Shown here in pieces: positions 47,041-55,149 of a stretch of 64,000 bases of DNA. The stretch's first letter is position 1. The number at the start of each line of letters is the position of its first letter. This DNA comes from an uncultured Clostridia bacterium (GTDB lineage Bacteria; Bacillota; Clostridia; TANB77; CAG-508): NCBI GenBank assembly GCA_948891265.1, contig CAQUBD010000005.1, positions 25,085 to 89,084 on the forward strand, given 5' to 3'. Position numbers and translations under genes: made by a program. Below the pieces are notes generated by a model that did not search any database, was not told the DNA's origin, and worked only from the letters and a program-made list of their open reading frames with translations.

Positions 47041-47160
47041 TTAATCTTTTTTTACTAAACTAGCTGGCATTTTTGGTTGATGGAATACTGCCCATAATCC
47101 ACAAGCTGTATTAGTAGATTTTGCATATTTCTCTGCAACTTTAGCTAAAAATTTTAACAT
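47041..47160 (-). CDS. agrD: Cyclic lactone autoinducer precursor AgrD
   Basis: 39 residues: amphipathic N-terminus MLKFLAKVAEKYAKS, core NTACGLWAVF and charged tail HQPKMPASLVKKD. The AC..W...HQP pattern matches clostridial AgrD such as that of C. perfringens. The signal peptide is probably a thiolactone starting at Cys20 and ending near Phe26; ring size is inferred. AAAGGAGG is 8-9 nt upstream. Follows agrB in the same direction. Confidence 0.92.
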   Translation of the reverse strand: MLKFLAKVAEKYAKSTNTACGLWAVFHQPKMPASLVKKD

Positions 47161-47230
47161 AAAGATTTCCTCCTTTGTTTATATCTATAACATAAAAATA
47201 CTGCCGGCTTGTATTTTTTATATTAGCTAA

Positions 47231-47848
47231 TTAATTTGAAGCATTTTGATATACTTCATATCCATATTTATTATTTGTCAATTTATACGCCAATCTTGTT
47301 ATCATCAATGTTTGACCTAAATATCCAAATATTAATATATTAGAAATTAAGCTACTTTTAATAAATACTGCTAATAGTAATCCTAGTATAAAGAAAACAT
47401 ATGATACTATTTGCTTTTGCTTCCTTATTTTGTTACTTAATATTGGTACATCTTCTGTATCTGCTGGTGCATAAAGTTTTATCATCATAACTCCAAATAC
47501 ACCTAAGATAATAATTAAAATATATTTTATAATATCTTCCATTACTACGTTTTTTGCTAAAAGTGCTACACCACAATAAAATGTACATGTTGAAATAATA
47601 CACCCTATATGTGTTTTTAAATGAAAGCCTCCTGATGCTCCTCTATATGGCAGTAATATCAAAAATGTAAGTAAACTTAATTTAAACACTCCCAATAAGT
47701 ATGCAATTCCTAACATTATAAAAATTTTTGGAACTTCCCCTAAAAGGATTTGTAAACCATAATTTATAACTTCGGCTCTTTCATCATCAACATCTGGCAT
47801 TTCTTTTCTAATTTTATTGGTTAGAGACTGAGTGATTTTATCTATCAT
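47231..47848 (-). CDS. agrB: Accessory gene regulator B, AgrD processing protease
   Basis: About 205 residues, polytopic membrane cysteine protease that trims AgrD and helps cyclise and export it. The catalytic region is LPYRGASGGFHLKTHIGC with its His and Cys. N-terminal YGLQILLGEVPK is also conserved. The ATG at 47848 is preferred (AGGGG upstream). Regulated probably through direct repeats at 47961-47991. Confidence 0.93.
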   Translation of the reverse strand: MIDKITQSLTNKIRKEMPDVDDERAEVINYGLQILLGEVPKIFIMLGIAYLLGVFKLSLLTFLILLPYRGASGGFHLKTHIGCIISTCTFYCGVALLAKNVVMEDIIKYILIIILGVFGVMMIKLYAPADTEDVPILSNKIRKQKQIVSYVFFILGLLLAVFIKSSLISNILIFGYLGQTLMITRLAYKLTNNKYGYEVYQNASN

Positions 47849-47894
47849 TTTTCTCACCCCTATTTTTCTTTGTTGAAGTTAGTTTATCATTATT

Positions 47895-47923
47895 ATTACA
47901 CTAATTAATATTTATTTTGTGAA
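47895..47923 (-). promoter_or_regulatory. agrBD promoter
   Basis: On the minus strand TTCACA, 17 nt, TGTAAT, about 45 nt before agrB. The weak -35 fits an activator-dependent promoter. Confidence 0.55.
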
Positions 47924-47960
47924 AACGCATATTTTGTTTATATAAAAAATCTTTTTTTTA

Positions 47961-47991
47961 TTTCATAAAACATTTTTGTACTTTCGTAAAA
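47961..47991. promoter_or_regulatory. Candidate LytTR operator: direct repeats
   Basis: TTTCATAAAA and TTTCGTAAAA start 21 bp apart, two helical turns, the spacing used by AgrA-type LytTR regulators. They lie about 40 bp upstream of the -35 of agrBD. Confidence 0.5.
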
Positions 47992-47993
47992 AA

Positions 47994-48021
47994 TAGAAGA
48001 TAAATTAAATATTATCTTCTA
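47994..48021 (-). terminator. Terminator of the pseudouridine synthase gene
   Basis: TAGAAGATAA and its complement, followed by a T-run on the minus strand. It overlaps the stop codon. Confidence 0.75.
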
Positions 48022-48709
48022 TAAATCATATATATCCTTTAAAATGCACCATGTTCCAATACATTCTGGCAAATCTTTAAATGTTACATATTTTTGTGTT
48101 ATTGGATGTTTAATCGTTAACTCATATGCCCATAAAGCGATTTGCTTCCCTTGTCCTCTAGTCCCATATTTTTGATCTCCAAAAATACTATGTCCAAAAT
48201 TCGAAAGTTGAACACGAATTTGATGATGCCTACCTGTATGTAAATTTATTTTTAATAAACTTAAATTTTTAACTTCATTATATTTTATAACTTCATAATC
48301 CAATTTTGCTATTTTAGCATTTTTCTTATCTTTATTCACTACTTTACTAATATTATTGCGTTCATCTTTATATAAATAATCTTCCAAACTTCCGCTTCTT
48401 TTCATCTATTTTTCCATCAACTACAGCTAAGTATTTTTTCTTAAATACTTTATCTCTTACCTGCTCGCTAAGTCTTCCCGCAGCTTTTGAAGTTTTAGCA
48501 AAAATCATGATTCCCCCAACTGGTCTATCTAATCTATGCACTAATCCTAAATATACATTTCCTGGCTTATTATATTTTTCCTTTATATATTGTTTAACAA
48601 TTGTAAGCATATCTACATCACCAGTTTTATCTGACTGAGACGGAATATTAGGCATTTTTTCTACTACTATTATATGATTATCTTCAAATATTACTTTTAA
48701 ACTTTGCAT
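48019..48709 (-). CDS. RluA/RluD-family pseudouridine synthase, split by +1 frameshift at CGG
   Basis: rRNA/tRNA pseudouridine synthase. The N-terminal frame (48709-48368) has the catalytic aspartate in GLVHRLDRPVGGIMIFAKTSKAA. The C-terminal frame (to 48019) has LHTGRHHQIRVQLSNFGHSIFGDQKYG. The frames meet at an in-frame CGG (48394-48392). Skipping its C gives DEKKGSLEDYLYKDERNN, the expected ..G.LEDYL.KD of the family. Unshifted reading ends eight codons later. AGGGAGG lies 5 nt before the start at 48709. Total about 229 residues. Confidence 0.9.
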
Positions 48710-48719
48710 ATTTCCTCCC

Positions 48720-48760
48720 TGAGACACTTAGGACATATTTGCACTGTCCCAACTGTCTCA
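48720..48760. repeat. TGAGACA palindrome between two RNA-modification genes
   Basis: TGAGACA and TGTCTCA flank ...ACTGTCCC..., related to the repeat at 5698. Confidence 0.6.
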
Positions 48761-49621
48761 TTTCTCCCATCTTCCATAAATCCCACATGGTAAAACTAAT
48801 TTTGAATCTTCCATTGGAATTCCAATTTCCCCTGATTCTAGCTTACCCTTATATTTTTTACTTACTGTTAAATTCAAAATATCTTCTAATACTTTGCTTG
48901 ATATTCCTGTTGTATATGAATTTATTAAGAAAAATAATGGATTATCTGATAATACATTTGTACACAAATCAACTAAATCATAAATATTATTTTCAAATTG
49001 CCATACTTCTCCTTTAGCACCTCTGCCATATGATGGTGGATCCATTATTATTGCATCATATTTGTTTCCTCTTCTTATTTCCCTATTTACAAATTTCACA
49101 ACATCATCAACAATAAACCTTACTGGTCTATTTTGTAGTCCTGAGCTTTCTATATTTTCCTTTGCCCATGTTGTCATTCCTTTTGAACTATCTACATGGC
49201 ATACACTTGCTCCTGCATAGCTACATGCAACTGTCGCTCCTCCTGTATATGCAAACAAATTTAAAACTTTTATTTCTCTTTTTTCTGATTTTATTTTGCT
49301 TATCATCCAATCCCAATTAACTGCTTGTTCTGGGAATAGTCCTGTATGTTTAAATCCCATTGGTTTTATATTAAAGGTTAAATCTTTATATTTTATTTGC
49401 CATTGCTTTGGCATTTTTTTATTGAATTCCCATGAGCCGCCACCAGAAGTACTTCTATGATATGTTGCGTTTATTTCTTTCCATTTTTTAGGGAAGCTTT
49501 TTTCTTTCCATATTATTTGTGGATCTGGTCTTGATAAAATAACGTCTCCCCATTTTTCTAATTTTTGTCCATCTGCCATATCTAATATTCTATAATCTTT
49601 CCATTCATTTGCTAATTTCAT
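48758..49621 (-). CDS. Class I SAM-dependent rRNA methyltransferase (RlmI-like)
   Basis: A 287-residue methyltransferase of the RlmI/RlmK type without a PUA domain. SAM site VLNLFAYTGGATVACSYAGA, acidic loop HVDSSKGM and the catalytic-type DPPSYGRG are clear. Likely a 23S rRNA cytosine methyltransferase; target unproven. Upstream of the pseudouridine synthase in the same direction. Confidence 0.85.
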   Translation of the reverse strand: MKLANEWKDYRILDMADGQKLEKWGDVILSRPDPQIIWKEKSFPKKWKEINATYHRSTSGGGSWEFNKKMPKQWQIKYKDLTFNIKPMGFKHTGLFPEQAVNWDWMISKIKSEKREIKVLNLFAYTGGATVACSYAGASVCHVDSSKGMTTWAKENIESSGLQNRPVRFIVDDVVKFVNREIRRGNKYDAIIMDPPSYGRGAKGEVWQFENNIYDLVDLCTNVLSDNPLFFLINSYTTGISSKVLEDILNLTVSKKYKGKLESGEIGIPMEDSKLVLPCGIYGRWEK

Positions 49622-49757
49622 AACTATATTTACTCCTACCTTATACTAATAATATCTTAATACATCCAATAATTCATTTTCATTTATAATTAATATATTT
49701 TTTACCAAAATTAATATAATTTTATCATATTTTATTTATTTTTTAAAGTATTAACAC

Positions 49758-49955
49758 TTATATTTGCTCTAAAATTTTCATAAAACTATATATTAAATAA
49801 AAATTTATTGTAGATAAAGCAATAAAGCTAGAAAATACTAAAGTCATAATTTTATTTTTTTTAATCACTTTAAATATTTTACTATAGATTTTCTCATTCA
49901 TAATTTTGTGCTTGTCCAAACTTGTATTATAACTTATTTTAAAAACATCTTCCAT
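49758..49955 (-). CDS. Small membrane protein
   Basis: About 65 residues: basic N-terminal half and one C-terminal helix (IMTLVFSSFIALSTINFYLIYSFM). ATG at 49955 with GGAGGG upstream. No family recognised. Confidence 0.5.
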   Translation of the reverse strand: MEDVFKISYNTSLDKHKIMNEKIYSKIFKVIKKNKIMTLVFSSFIALSTINFYLIYSFMKILEQI

Positions 49956-50034
49956 TTTATTTCCCTCCATTTATAATATATATGCAATAAAAAATGAAAT
50001 ATTCCAATTATTTTAAAAATTTATTATATTGCAA

Positions 50035-50063
50035 TTGCTAAATTAAATATTTAATGGTATAAT
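50035..50063 (+). promoter_or_regulatory. Promoter of the GT-C leader
   Basis: TTGCTA, 17 nt, TATAAT. Transcription would start near 50070, giving a leader of about 260 nt before the membrane glycosyltransferase. Confidence 0.75.
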
Positions 50064-50105
50064 TTTTTTAACACCTTGTGTTTATAATTTTAGGAGGTAA
50101 CTCAA

Positions 50106-50276
50106 ATGAAGAAAAAAACATTTATAGCTTTAGTAGTAGTTATCTTTTTTATGCCCTATACTTATAGGGCATTGGTACGGAGAAATTTAAAGAGATGCCC
50201 TATCCCTTTAGGATTTTTTCGTTCTAATGGTTCGTCTGTAAATAATAGGACGATCTTAAAAGAGCCAGGGATATAG
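50106..50276 (+). CDS. Leader ORF or truncated exported peptide upstream of GT-C gene
   Basis: A 56-codon frame with an ideal AGGAGGT site. It starts like a signal peptide (MKKKTFIALVVVIFFMP) and then turns into sequence dictated by RNA hairpins. Codon 25 is an in-frame CGG; a +1 shift there would end at TAA 50188-50190. Unshifted it runs into the terminator-like hairpin. Either a regulatory leader peptide or a gene cut by a small inserted element. Confidence 0.45.
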   Translation: MKKKTFIALVVVIFFMPYTYRALVRRNLKRCPIPLGFFRSNGSSVNNRTILKEPGI

Positions 50277-50290
50277 TCTCTGGTTCTTTT
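50151..50290 (+). promoter_or_regulatory. Leader with alternative hairpins and terminator
   Basis: ATGCCCTAT (50151), ATAGGGCAT (50164) and ATGCCCTAT (50195): the middle segment can pair with either flank. A 14-bp hairpin (AAAAGAGCCAGGGA with TCTCTGGTTCTTTT, 50258-50290) follows. An attenuator architecture, but no known riboswitch or T-box consensus is recognisable. Confidence 0.5.
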
Positions 50291-50331
50291 ATAAAATTAT
50301 TATATATTTTAAAAAGAAAGGTAGATTTAAA

Positions 50332-51906
50332 ATGTTGAACTTTTTAAAAAACAAAGAAAATCTAAAAAAGATTTTAATAGCCCTTTTAATTATTATAATG
50401 TGTGGAATAATCTTTTCTTATCAAACACAAAAAGTAGGACTACATGAAGATGAAGGCTATACAATTGCTTCTTCAGTAAGCAATGTTAATGGATTAATGT
50501 CTCCATATGTTAATAGTGATACTCCTGTGTGGTTATCTCGTTCATATGTAACAGACTACATGACTTTAAAACCAATAAACTATTTTAATATAGCATCTAT
50601 TTTTATAAATCAAGCTTGGGATAACCATCCACCAGTGTTTTATACACTAGTACATTTTTCTACTATATTATTTGGTGGAGCATTTTCAGTATACAGTGTA
50701 TTTATAGTAAATATCATGGCATTTATTTTAAGTTGCATTGTGATTAAAAAAATATTAGAAATATTAGATAAAGAAAATCTAGCACTTCCAAGCATTCTAT
50801 TTTATGGACTTTCTATGGGAACAATCTCAATGGTTATTTTCCAAAGAATGTACATGTTATTAACATTTTTTGTACTACTATATTTTTACTTGACATTAAA
50901 AATATACAAAAATGATTTCAAAATAGATAAAAAAATGTCTATCACTTTAGGAATTACAACAGTTTTAGGATTTCTAACACAATATTTCTTTGCAGTATTT
51001 GCAATATTTGTATTTCTAATAATGTTAATAAAAATGATTAGAACAAAACAAGATAAAACAATTATAAAAAAATATTTTATGAATCATGTTATATATGCTG
51101 TTATAGGTGTTTTACTATTTGTACCTTGCATAAAACATCTACTATTTTCAAGTAGAGGACTATCCAATTTAGGAAACACTGGATATTTTGAACACTTCTG
51201 GCAATACATAAAGCACTTAGCTTATGCCTTTTCAATAAATCAAAATAACACAATATTAATAATTAGCGTACTAGTATTATTCGCAATTTCTATTGGATAT
51301 TTATTTAAGAAAAGTAACGATAAAACTATTATTGCACTATTTACTATACCTAGTGTATTCTTCTTCGTGATATCAGTAAAAATGACATCATTCCAAGAAT
51401 TAAGATATATAATGCCAATAATACCATTTGTAGCAATTACATTTATTTTAGTATTAGATGCTTTGTTAGAGAAAATAAAATTCAGAAATATTATTATAAC
51501 TGCTATATGTCTAGTACTAGTAATAATTGGTTTTGTATTTTCTGAACCACTATTTTTATACAAAGACTACCAAAAATGCTTAGATATCGCTGAACAAAAT
51601 AAAGATAAATCTTTTGTATATGTATATGATAATTTCTTTAATCATATGCAAAGTGTACCAGAAATGATGATTTATGAAAAAACTTTAATTATTAATATGA
51701 ATAACAATGAATTACAATATATTGTTAATGATGAAAATTTAAAAAATGAACAATCTTTTGTTTTAAGCATTAAAAACTACTTAGATAATAATTCAGTTAT
51801 AGAAGAAATTAAAAATAACACTGATTTCAAAAAAATCGAACAAATTTATGCTGGTCCAGACTCTCATTATGAAGTGGGAAATAATTTATATTTAGTATCA
51901 AAATAA
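50332..51906 (+). CDS. GT-C (family 39-like) membrane glycosyltransferase
   Basis: A 524-residue polytopic protein of the PMT/ArnT-type superfamily. The first extracytoplasmic loop has the acidic pair in LHEDEGYTIASS, and a later loop has DNHPPVFYTLVH. About ten further membrane helices and a small C-terminal soluble domain. Transfers sugar from a lipid-phosphate donor; acceptor unknown. Located behind a structured leader. Confidence 0.75.
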   Translation: MLNFLKNKENLKKILIALLIIIMCGIIFSYQTQKVGLHEDEGYTIASSVSNVNGLMSPYVNSDTPVWLSRSYVTDYMTLKPINYFNIASIFINQAWDNHPPVFYTLVHFSTILFGGAFSVYSVFIVNIMAFILSCIVIKKILEILDKENLALPSILFYGLSMGTISMVIFQRMYMLLTFFVLLYFYLTLKIYKNDFKIDKKMSITLGITTVLGFLTQYFFAVFAIFVFLIMLIKMIRTKQDKTIIKKYFMNHVIYAVIGVLLFVPCIKHLLFSSRGLSNLGNTGYFEHFWQYIKHLAYAFSINQNNTILIISVLVLFAISIGYLFKKSNDKTIIALFTIPSVFFFVISVKMTSFQELRYIMPIIPFVAITFILVLDALLEKIKFRNIIITAICLVLVIIGFVFSEPLFLYKDYQKCLDIAEQNKDKSFVYVYDNFFNHMQSVPEMMIYEKTLIINMNNNELQYIVNDENLKNEQSFVLSIKNYLDNNSVIEEIKNNTDFKKIEQIYAGPDSHYEVGNNLYLVSK

Positions 51907-51921
51907 TCATTTTCAAAAAAT

Positions 51922-51960
51922 CAGAACGCTGTAAAAAGCGATCTGGTTTTCTATTATTTT
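51922..51960 (+). terminator. GT-C gene terminator
   Basis: CAGAACGC and GCGATCTG around TGTAAAAA, then a T-rich tract. Confidence 0.75.
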
Positions 51961-51983
51961 TTTCTATTATAACTTAAACCATT

Positions 51984-52079
51984 AAGATGTGTCCCCAATG
52001 GGACAAAAATTAAGATAGCTGTTTGAGCAAAGCGAATTACAGCTATCTTATGCAAAAGGAAACGTCCCTAATGGGACAT
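51984..52079. repeat. GTGTCCCC repeat with nested hairpin, after uvrC
   Basis: Conserved outer ends around a perfect 12-bp hairpin TAAGATAGCTGT/ACAGCTATCTTA. Provides the stop codon (TAG) of uvrC and its last residues (MSH). Confidence 0.88.
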
Positions 52080-53873
52080 TTTCTCTGCTAACTCTTCTGT
52101 TATCCCCTTTACCTGCATTAGTTCTTCTTTTGATGCTTTCTTAATTTTTTCCACACTACCAAAATGCTTTAATAAAGCTTTTTTCTTCACTTCACCAATT
52201 CCTTTTATATCATCTAATTCAGAATGTGTGATTGACTGTTCTCTTAGCTTTCTATGATAACTAATTGCGGTATCATGTACAGTATCTTGGAATTTTGTTA
52301 TTAAATTCATCAAGTTCTCTGAAATAGCAATTTCATGTCTTTCTTCATCAATCAATGCTCTTGTTTGATGCTTATCATTTTTTACCATTCCAAACACCTT
52401 TATATCTAATTTCTGTCCTTCATTTTCATATTTAGCTATTGCTGTTTTTATTGCTCTTATTTGTGTTATTCCACCATCTGCAAATATAACATCTGGCAAT
52501 TTACCAAAGCCTTTTTTTTCTTGTTCTGTTGCACTTTCTAATGAATGTGCTAATCTTCTTGTTACAACTTCTTCCATACATTTTGGGTCATCTTGTGTTA
52601 ACACTGTTTTTATTTTAAATCTTCTTGATAAATTCTTTTTGATAACTCCATCTTGCATTACACACATACCAGCTACCATAAATTCTCCTGATATGTTTGA
52701 TATATCATATGTTTCTATTTTTCGTGGCAATTTATCCATTTTTAGTACTTCTTTTAGTTCCATCAATATTTCTGATTTGTCTTTTTCTTTATTTTCTAAT
52801 GTTACTTTTGCGTTATTTTCTGCCATTTCTACAAATCTTAACTTTTCACCTTTTTTAGGACTCTTTAATTCCACTTTTTTTCCTAAAATTGTGGATAACC
52901 ATTGTTCTATTACGTCTTTTTCTGGCAATTCTTCTCTTAACATTATTTTACTTGGTATATTTGGATTGTCTAAATAATATTGTTTTATAAATCCTGTTAA
53001 GATTTCGCTATCTTCCATATCTTTTAGTTCTTTAAAAAAGTAATGCTCCCTACCTATCATTTTGCTTCCACGCACAAAAAATACTTCTATACATACTTCT
53101 ATTTCTGATTTGTATAATCCTATTACATCAATATTGTTTTCTGATATATTTGATACTTTTTGTTTTGTAGATACTCTTTCTATTGCCATTTTTCTATCTC
53201 TTAGTTCTGCTGCTTTTTCAAAATCTAATTTTTCAGAAGCTTGTTGCATTTGAATATCTAATTCTTTTATTATTTTATCTGTTTTTCCTTCTAATAAATC
53301 TATTATTTCATCTATTTGTTTTTTATATTCTTCTGGTGTTACATATCCTACACATGGTGCTAAGCATCTTTTTATATGATAGTTTAAGCATGCTCTTGTT
53401 GTAGATTTAAAATTTCTACATTGACGTATTTTATATTTCTTTTTTATAAAGTCTAGCATTTCTTTTGCTGCTCCTGGATTTGCATATGGTCCAAAATATT
53501 TTGCTCCATCATTTAGTAATCTTCTTGTTATAATTACATTTGGATAATCTGATTTTACATCTATTTTTATATATGGATATGTTTTGTCATCTTTTAATAA
53601 AACATTAAATTTAGGTCTATTCTTTTTTATTAAATTACACTCTAAAATCAATGCTTCCGATTCATTATCTACTACAATGTATTCAAAGTGGTCAATTAGG
53701 CTAACCATTTTTTTTATTCTTTCTGTCTTATTTGTTTTTCTAAAATATGATCTTACCCTGTTTTTTAATGAAACTGCTTTTCCAACATAAATGATATTAT
53801 CTTCTTTATCTCTCATTACATATACTCCAGGTTTACCTGGCAATTTTTTTAATTCTTCTTCAATATTAAACAT
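52068..53873 (-). CDS. uvrC: Excinuclease ABC subunit C
   Basis: A 601-residue nucleotide-excision-repair endonuclease. N-terminal GIY-YIG domain (KPGVYVMRDKEDNIIYVGKA), the UVR motif (ASEKLDFEKAAELRD), the RNase H-like domain (ETYDISNISG, DGGITQIRA) and C-terminal helix-hairpin-helix repeats. Full length. Its C-terminal codons are repeat-derived. Confidence 0.97.
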   Translation of the reverse strand: MFNIEEELKKLPGKPGVYVMRDKEDNIIYVGKAVSLKNRVRSYFRKTNKTERIKKMVSLIDHFEYIVVDNESEALILECNLIKKNRPKFNVLLKDDKTYPYIKIDVKSDYPNVIITRRLLNDGAKYFGPYANPGAAKEMLDFIKKKYKIRQCRNFKSTTRACLNYHIKRCLAPCVGYVTPEEYKKQIDEIIDLLEGKTDKIIKELDIQMQQASEKLDFEKAAELRDRKMAIERVSTKQKVSNISENNIDVIGLYKSEIEVCIEVFFVRGSKMIGREHYFFKELKDMEDSEILTGFIKQYYLDNPNIPSKIMLREELPEKDVIEQWLSTILGKKVELKSPKKGEKLRFVEMAENNAKVTLENKEKDKSEILMELKEVLKMDKLPRKIETYDISNISGEFMVAGMCVMQDGVIKKNLSRRFKIKTVLTQDDPKCMEEVVTRRLAHSLESATEQEKKGFGKLPDVIFADGGITQIRAIKTAIAKYENEGQKLDIKVFGMVKNDKHQTRALIDEERHEIAISENLMNLITKFQDTVHDTAISYHRKLREQSITHSELDDIKGIGEVKKKALLKHFGSVEKIKKASKEELMQVKGITEELAEKMSH

Positions 53874-53997
53874 CTTATATCCTCTTATTTTAATTTGTTT
53901 ATAAACTATTAAATTTATAATCTGAAAAATGAGCCATTTTTATATCTATTATATACTATTTTTATAATTGAAATCAATATTTTTTTGCATAGTTAAT

Positions 53998-54023
53998 GGG
54001 AGCTACATACTACGTAGCTCCCT
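53998..54023 (-). terminator. Terminator-like hairpin after the 54029 gene
   Basis: GGAGCTAC, ATACTA, CGTAGCTCC: a GC-richer stem directly downstream of the hypothetical gene. Confidence 0.55.
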
Positions 54024-54028
54024 CACTT

Positions 54029-54403
54029 TTAGTAAAAGTTGTACCTATTATCTACCTTTTTCTTCCTATAGTAGTCACCTTTAGCTTTTTCAAGCATTCT
54101 GTTAAATTCTTTATTCCAATCATTTCCCCAAGGAGTTATAATATCTTTTGTCCTTTCTGTTACAAATAGATGAACTCCCCAGCCTTCATCTTCTAATGCC
54201 CATTGTGCATCTTCTGAAATATATACATCCGGAAATTTACTATGGCTTGGATTTAGCTCTCCTGCTATAGTAATTTCGCCATCTGAGAAAACAGTATTTC
54301 TACCATTTAAAAGTGTTATTTCTTCCCGAAAATTTGGTTTAAAAAGAATATAAACACTTTTCCCCATAATTTCTTCTTTGTAATTATAAATGTTTTCGTA
54401 CAT
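54029..54403 (-). CDS. Unrecognised soluble protein, possibly acquired
   Basis: About 124 residues, no membrane segment or signal peptide. AGGAGGG lies 6 nt before the ATG at 54403. Acidic, Trp-rich (EDAQWALEDEGWGVHLFV, PWGNDWNKEFNRM). It has an in-frame CGG (54328-54326) that must be read as an ordinary codon for the frame to continue, unlike the core genes here. Family unknown. Confidence 0.6.
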   Translation of the reverse strand: MYENIYNYKEEIMGKSVYILFKPNFREEITLLNGRNTVFSDGEITIAGELNPSHSKFPDVYISEDAQWALEDEGWGVHLFVTERTKDIITPWGNDWNKEFNRMLEKAKGDYYRKKKVDNRYNFY

Positions 54404-54517
54404 ATGTTTCCCTCCTGAAATTGAATTCATAATGTTTTATAGGTACAATGGAAGATATCTCTTCCTATTTATGTAAAATCTATATTTATTATACTACCTT
54501 TTTACTTTATGTCAATT

Positions 54518-55030
54518 CTATTCCATATACCCTATATAAGGCAAATTCCTTAAATTTTGGTCATAATCTAGTCCGAATCCCACAACAAATTTGTCTTCTA
54601 TTTTAAATCCAATATAATCTATATTGAGCTCCACTACTCTTCTTGATGGTTTACTTAGTAGTGTTGCAATCTTTATACTACTTACTCCTTTTTCTTTTAA
54701 ATGAGTTAGCAAAAAGTCTATAGTTCTTCCTGTATCTACTATATCTTCAATTATTATAACATCTTTTCCTTCTATACTATTTTTTATATCTTTGTGTAAT
54801 GTTACCGTTCCTGTACTCTCTGTTCCTTTATAGCTTGATACTTCTATGAATTCGAATATTACATTATTCTTCACTCTTTTTGCTAGTTCCCACATAAATG
54901 GTACAGAGCCTTTTAATATTCCTAAAAATACTATCTCTTTTCCCTCATAATCTTTTTCTATTTCTCTTGCCATCTCATCTATTCTTTTTTCTAATCTTGA
55001 TTTGTTTATTAATACATTTATATTTTCCAT
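54518..55030 (-). CDS. hpt: Hypoxanthine phosphoribosyltransferase
   Basis: A 170-residue purine salvage enzyme making IMP/GMP from hypoxanthine/guanine and PRPP. The PRPP motif is VIIIEDIVDTGRTIDFL; the N-terminal FLGILKGSVPFMWELA and C-terminal FVVGFGLDYDQNLRNLPYIG are family hallmarks. Complete. Confidence 0.96.
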   Translation of the reverse strand: MENINVLINKSRLEKRIDEMAREIEKDYEGKEIVFLGILKGSVPFMWELAKRVKNNVIFEFIEVSSYKGTESTGTVTLHKDIKNSIEGKDVIIIEDIVDTGRTIDFLLTHLKEKGVSSIKIATLLSKPSRRVVELNIDYIGFKIEDKFVVGFGLDYDQNLRNLPYIGYME

Positions 55031-55090
55031 CTTTTGTCCCCCTTAATAACATTATACATATAATATTAGGTGAAATCAATAAAAAAGGAA

Positions 55091-55121
55091 AAAGTATTGT
55101 GCAGCTTAACCACAATACTTT
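55091..55121 (-). terminator. Terminator between hpt and the 55150 gene
   Basis: AAAGTATTGTG and CACAATACTTT with a short loop. Confidence 0.65.
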
Positions 55122-55149
55122 ATAATTTTCCTTTAGTTTCAAAATACTG

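Noticed and set aside
10810..48405. Treating the four split genes simply as random sequencing indels
   Set aside because: Still possible, but random or homopolymer errors would not be expected to fall each time on the only in-frame CGG of the gene. Kept as the main alternative, to be settled from reads.
50100..50300. T-box leader for the GT-C gene
   Set aside because: The AGGGTGG antiterminator sequence and specifier layout are missing.
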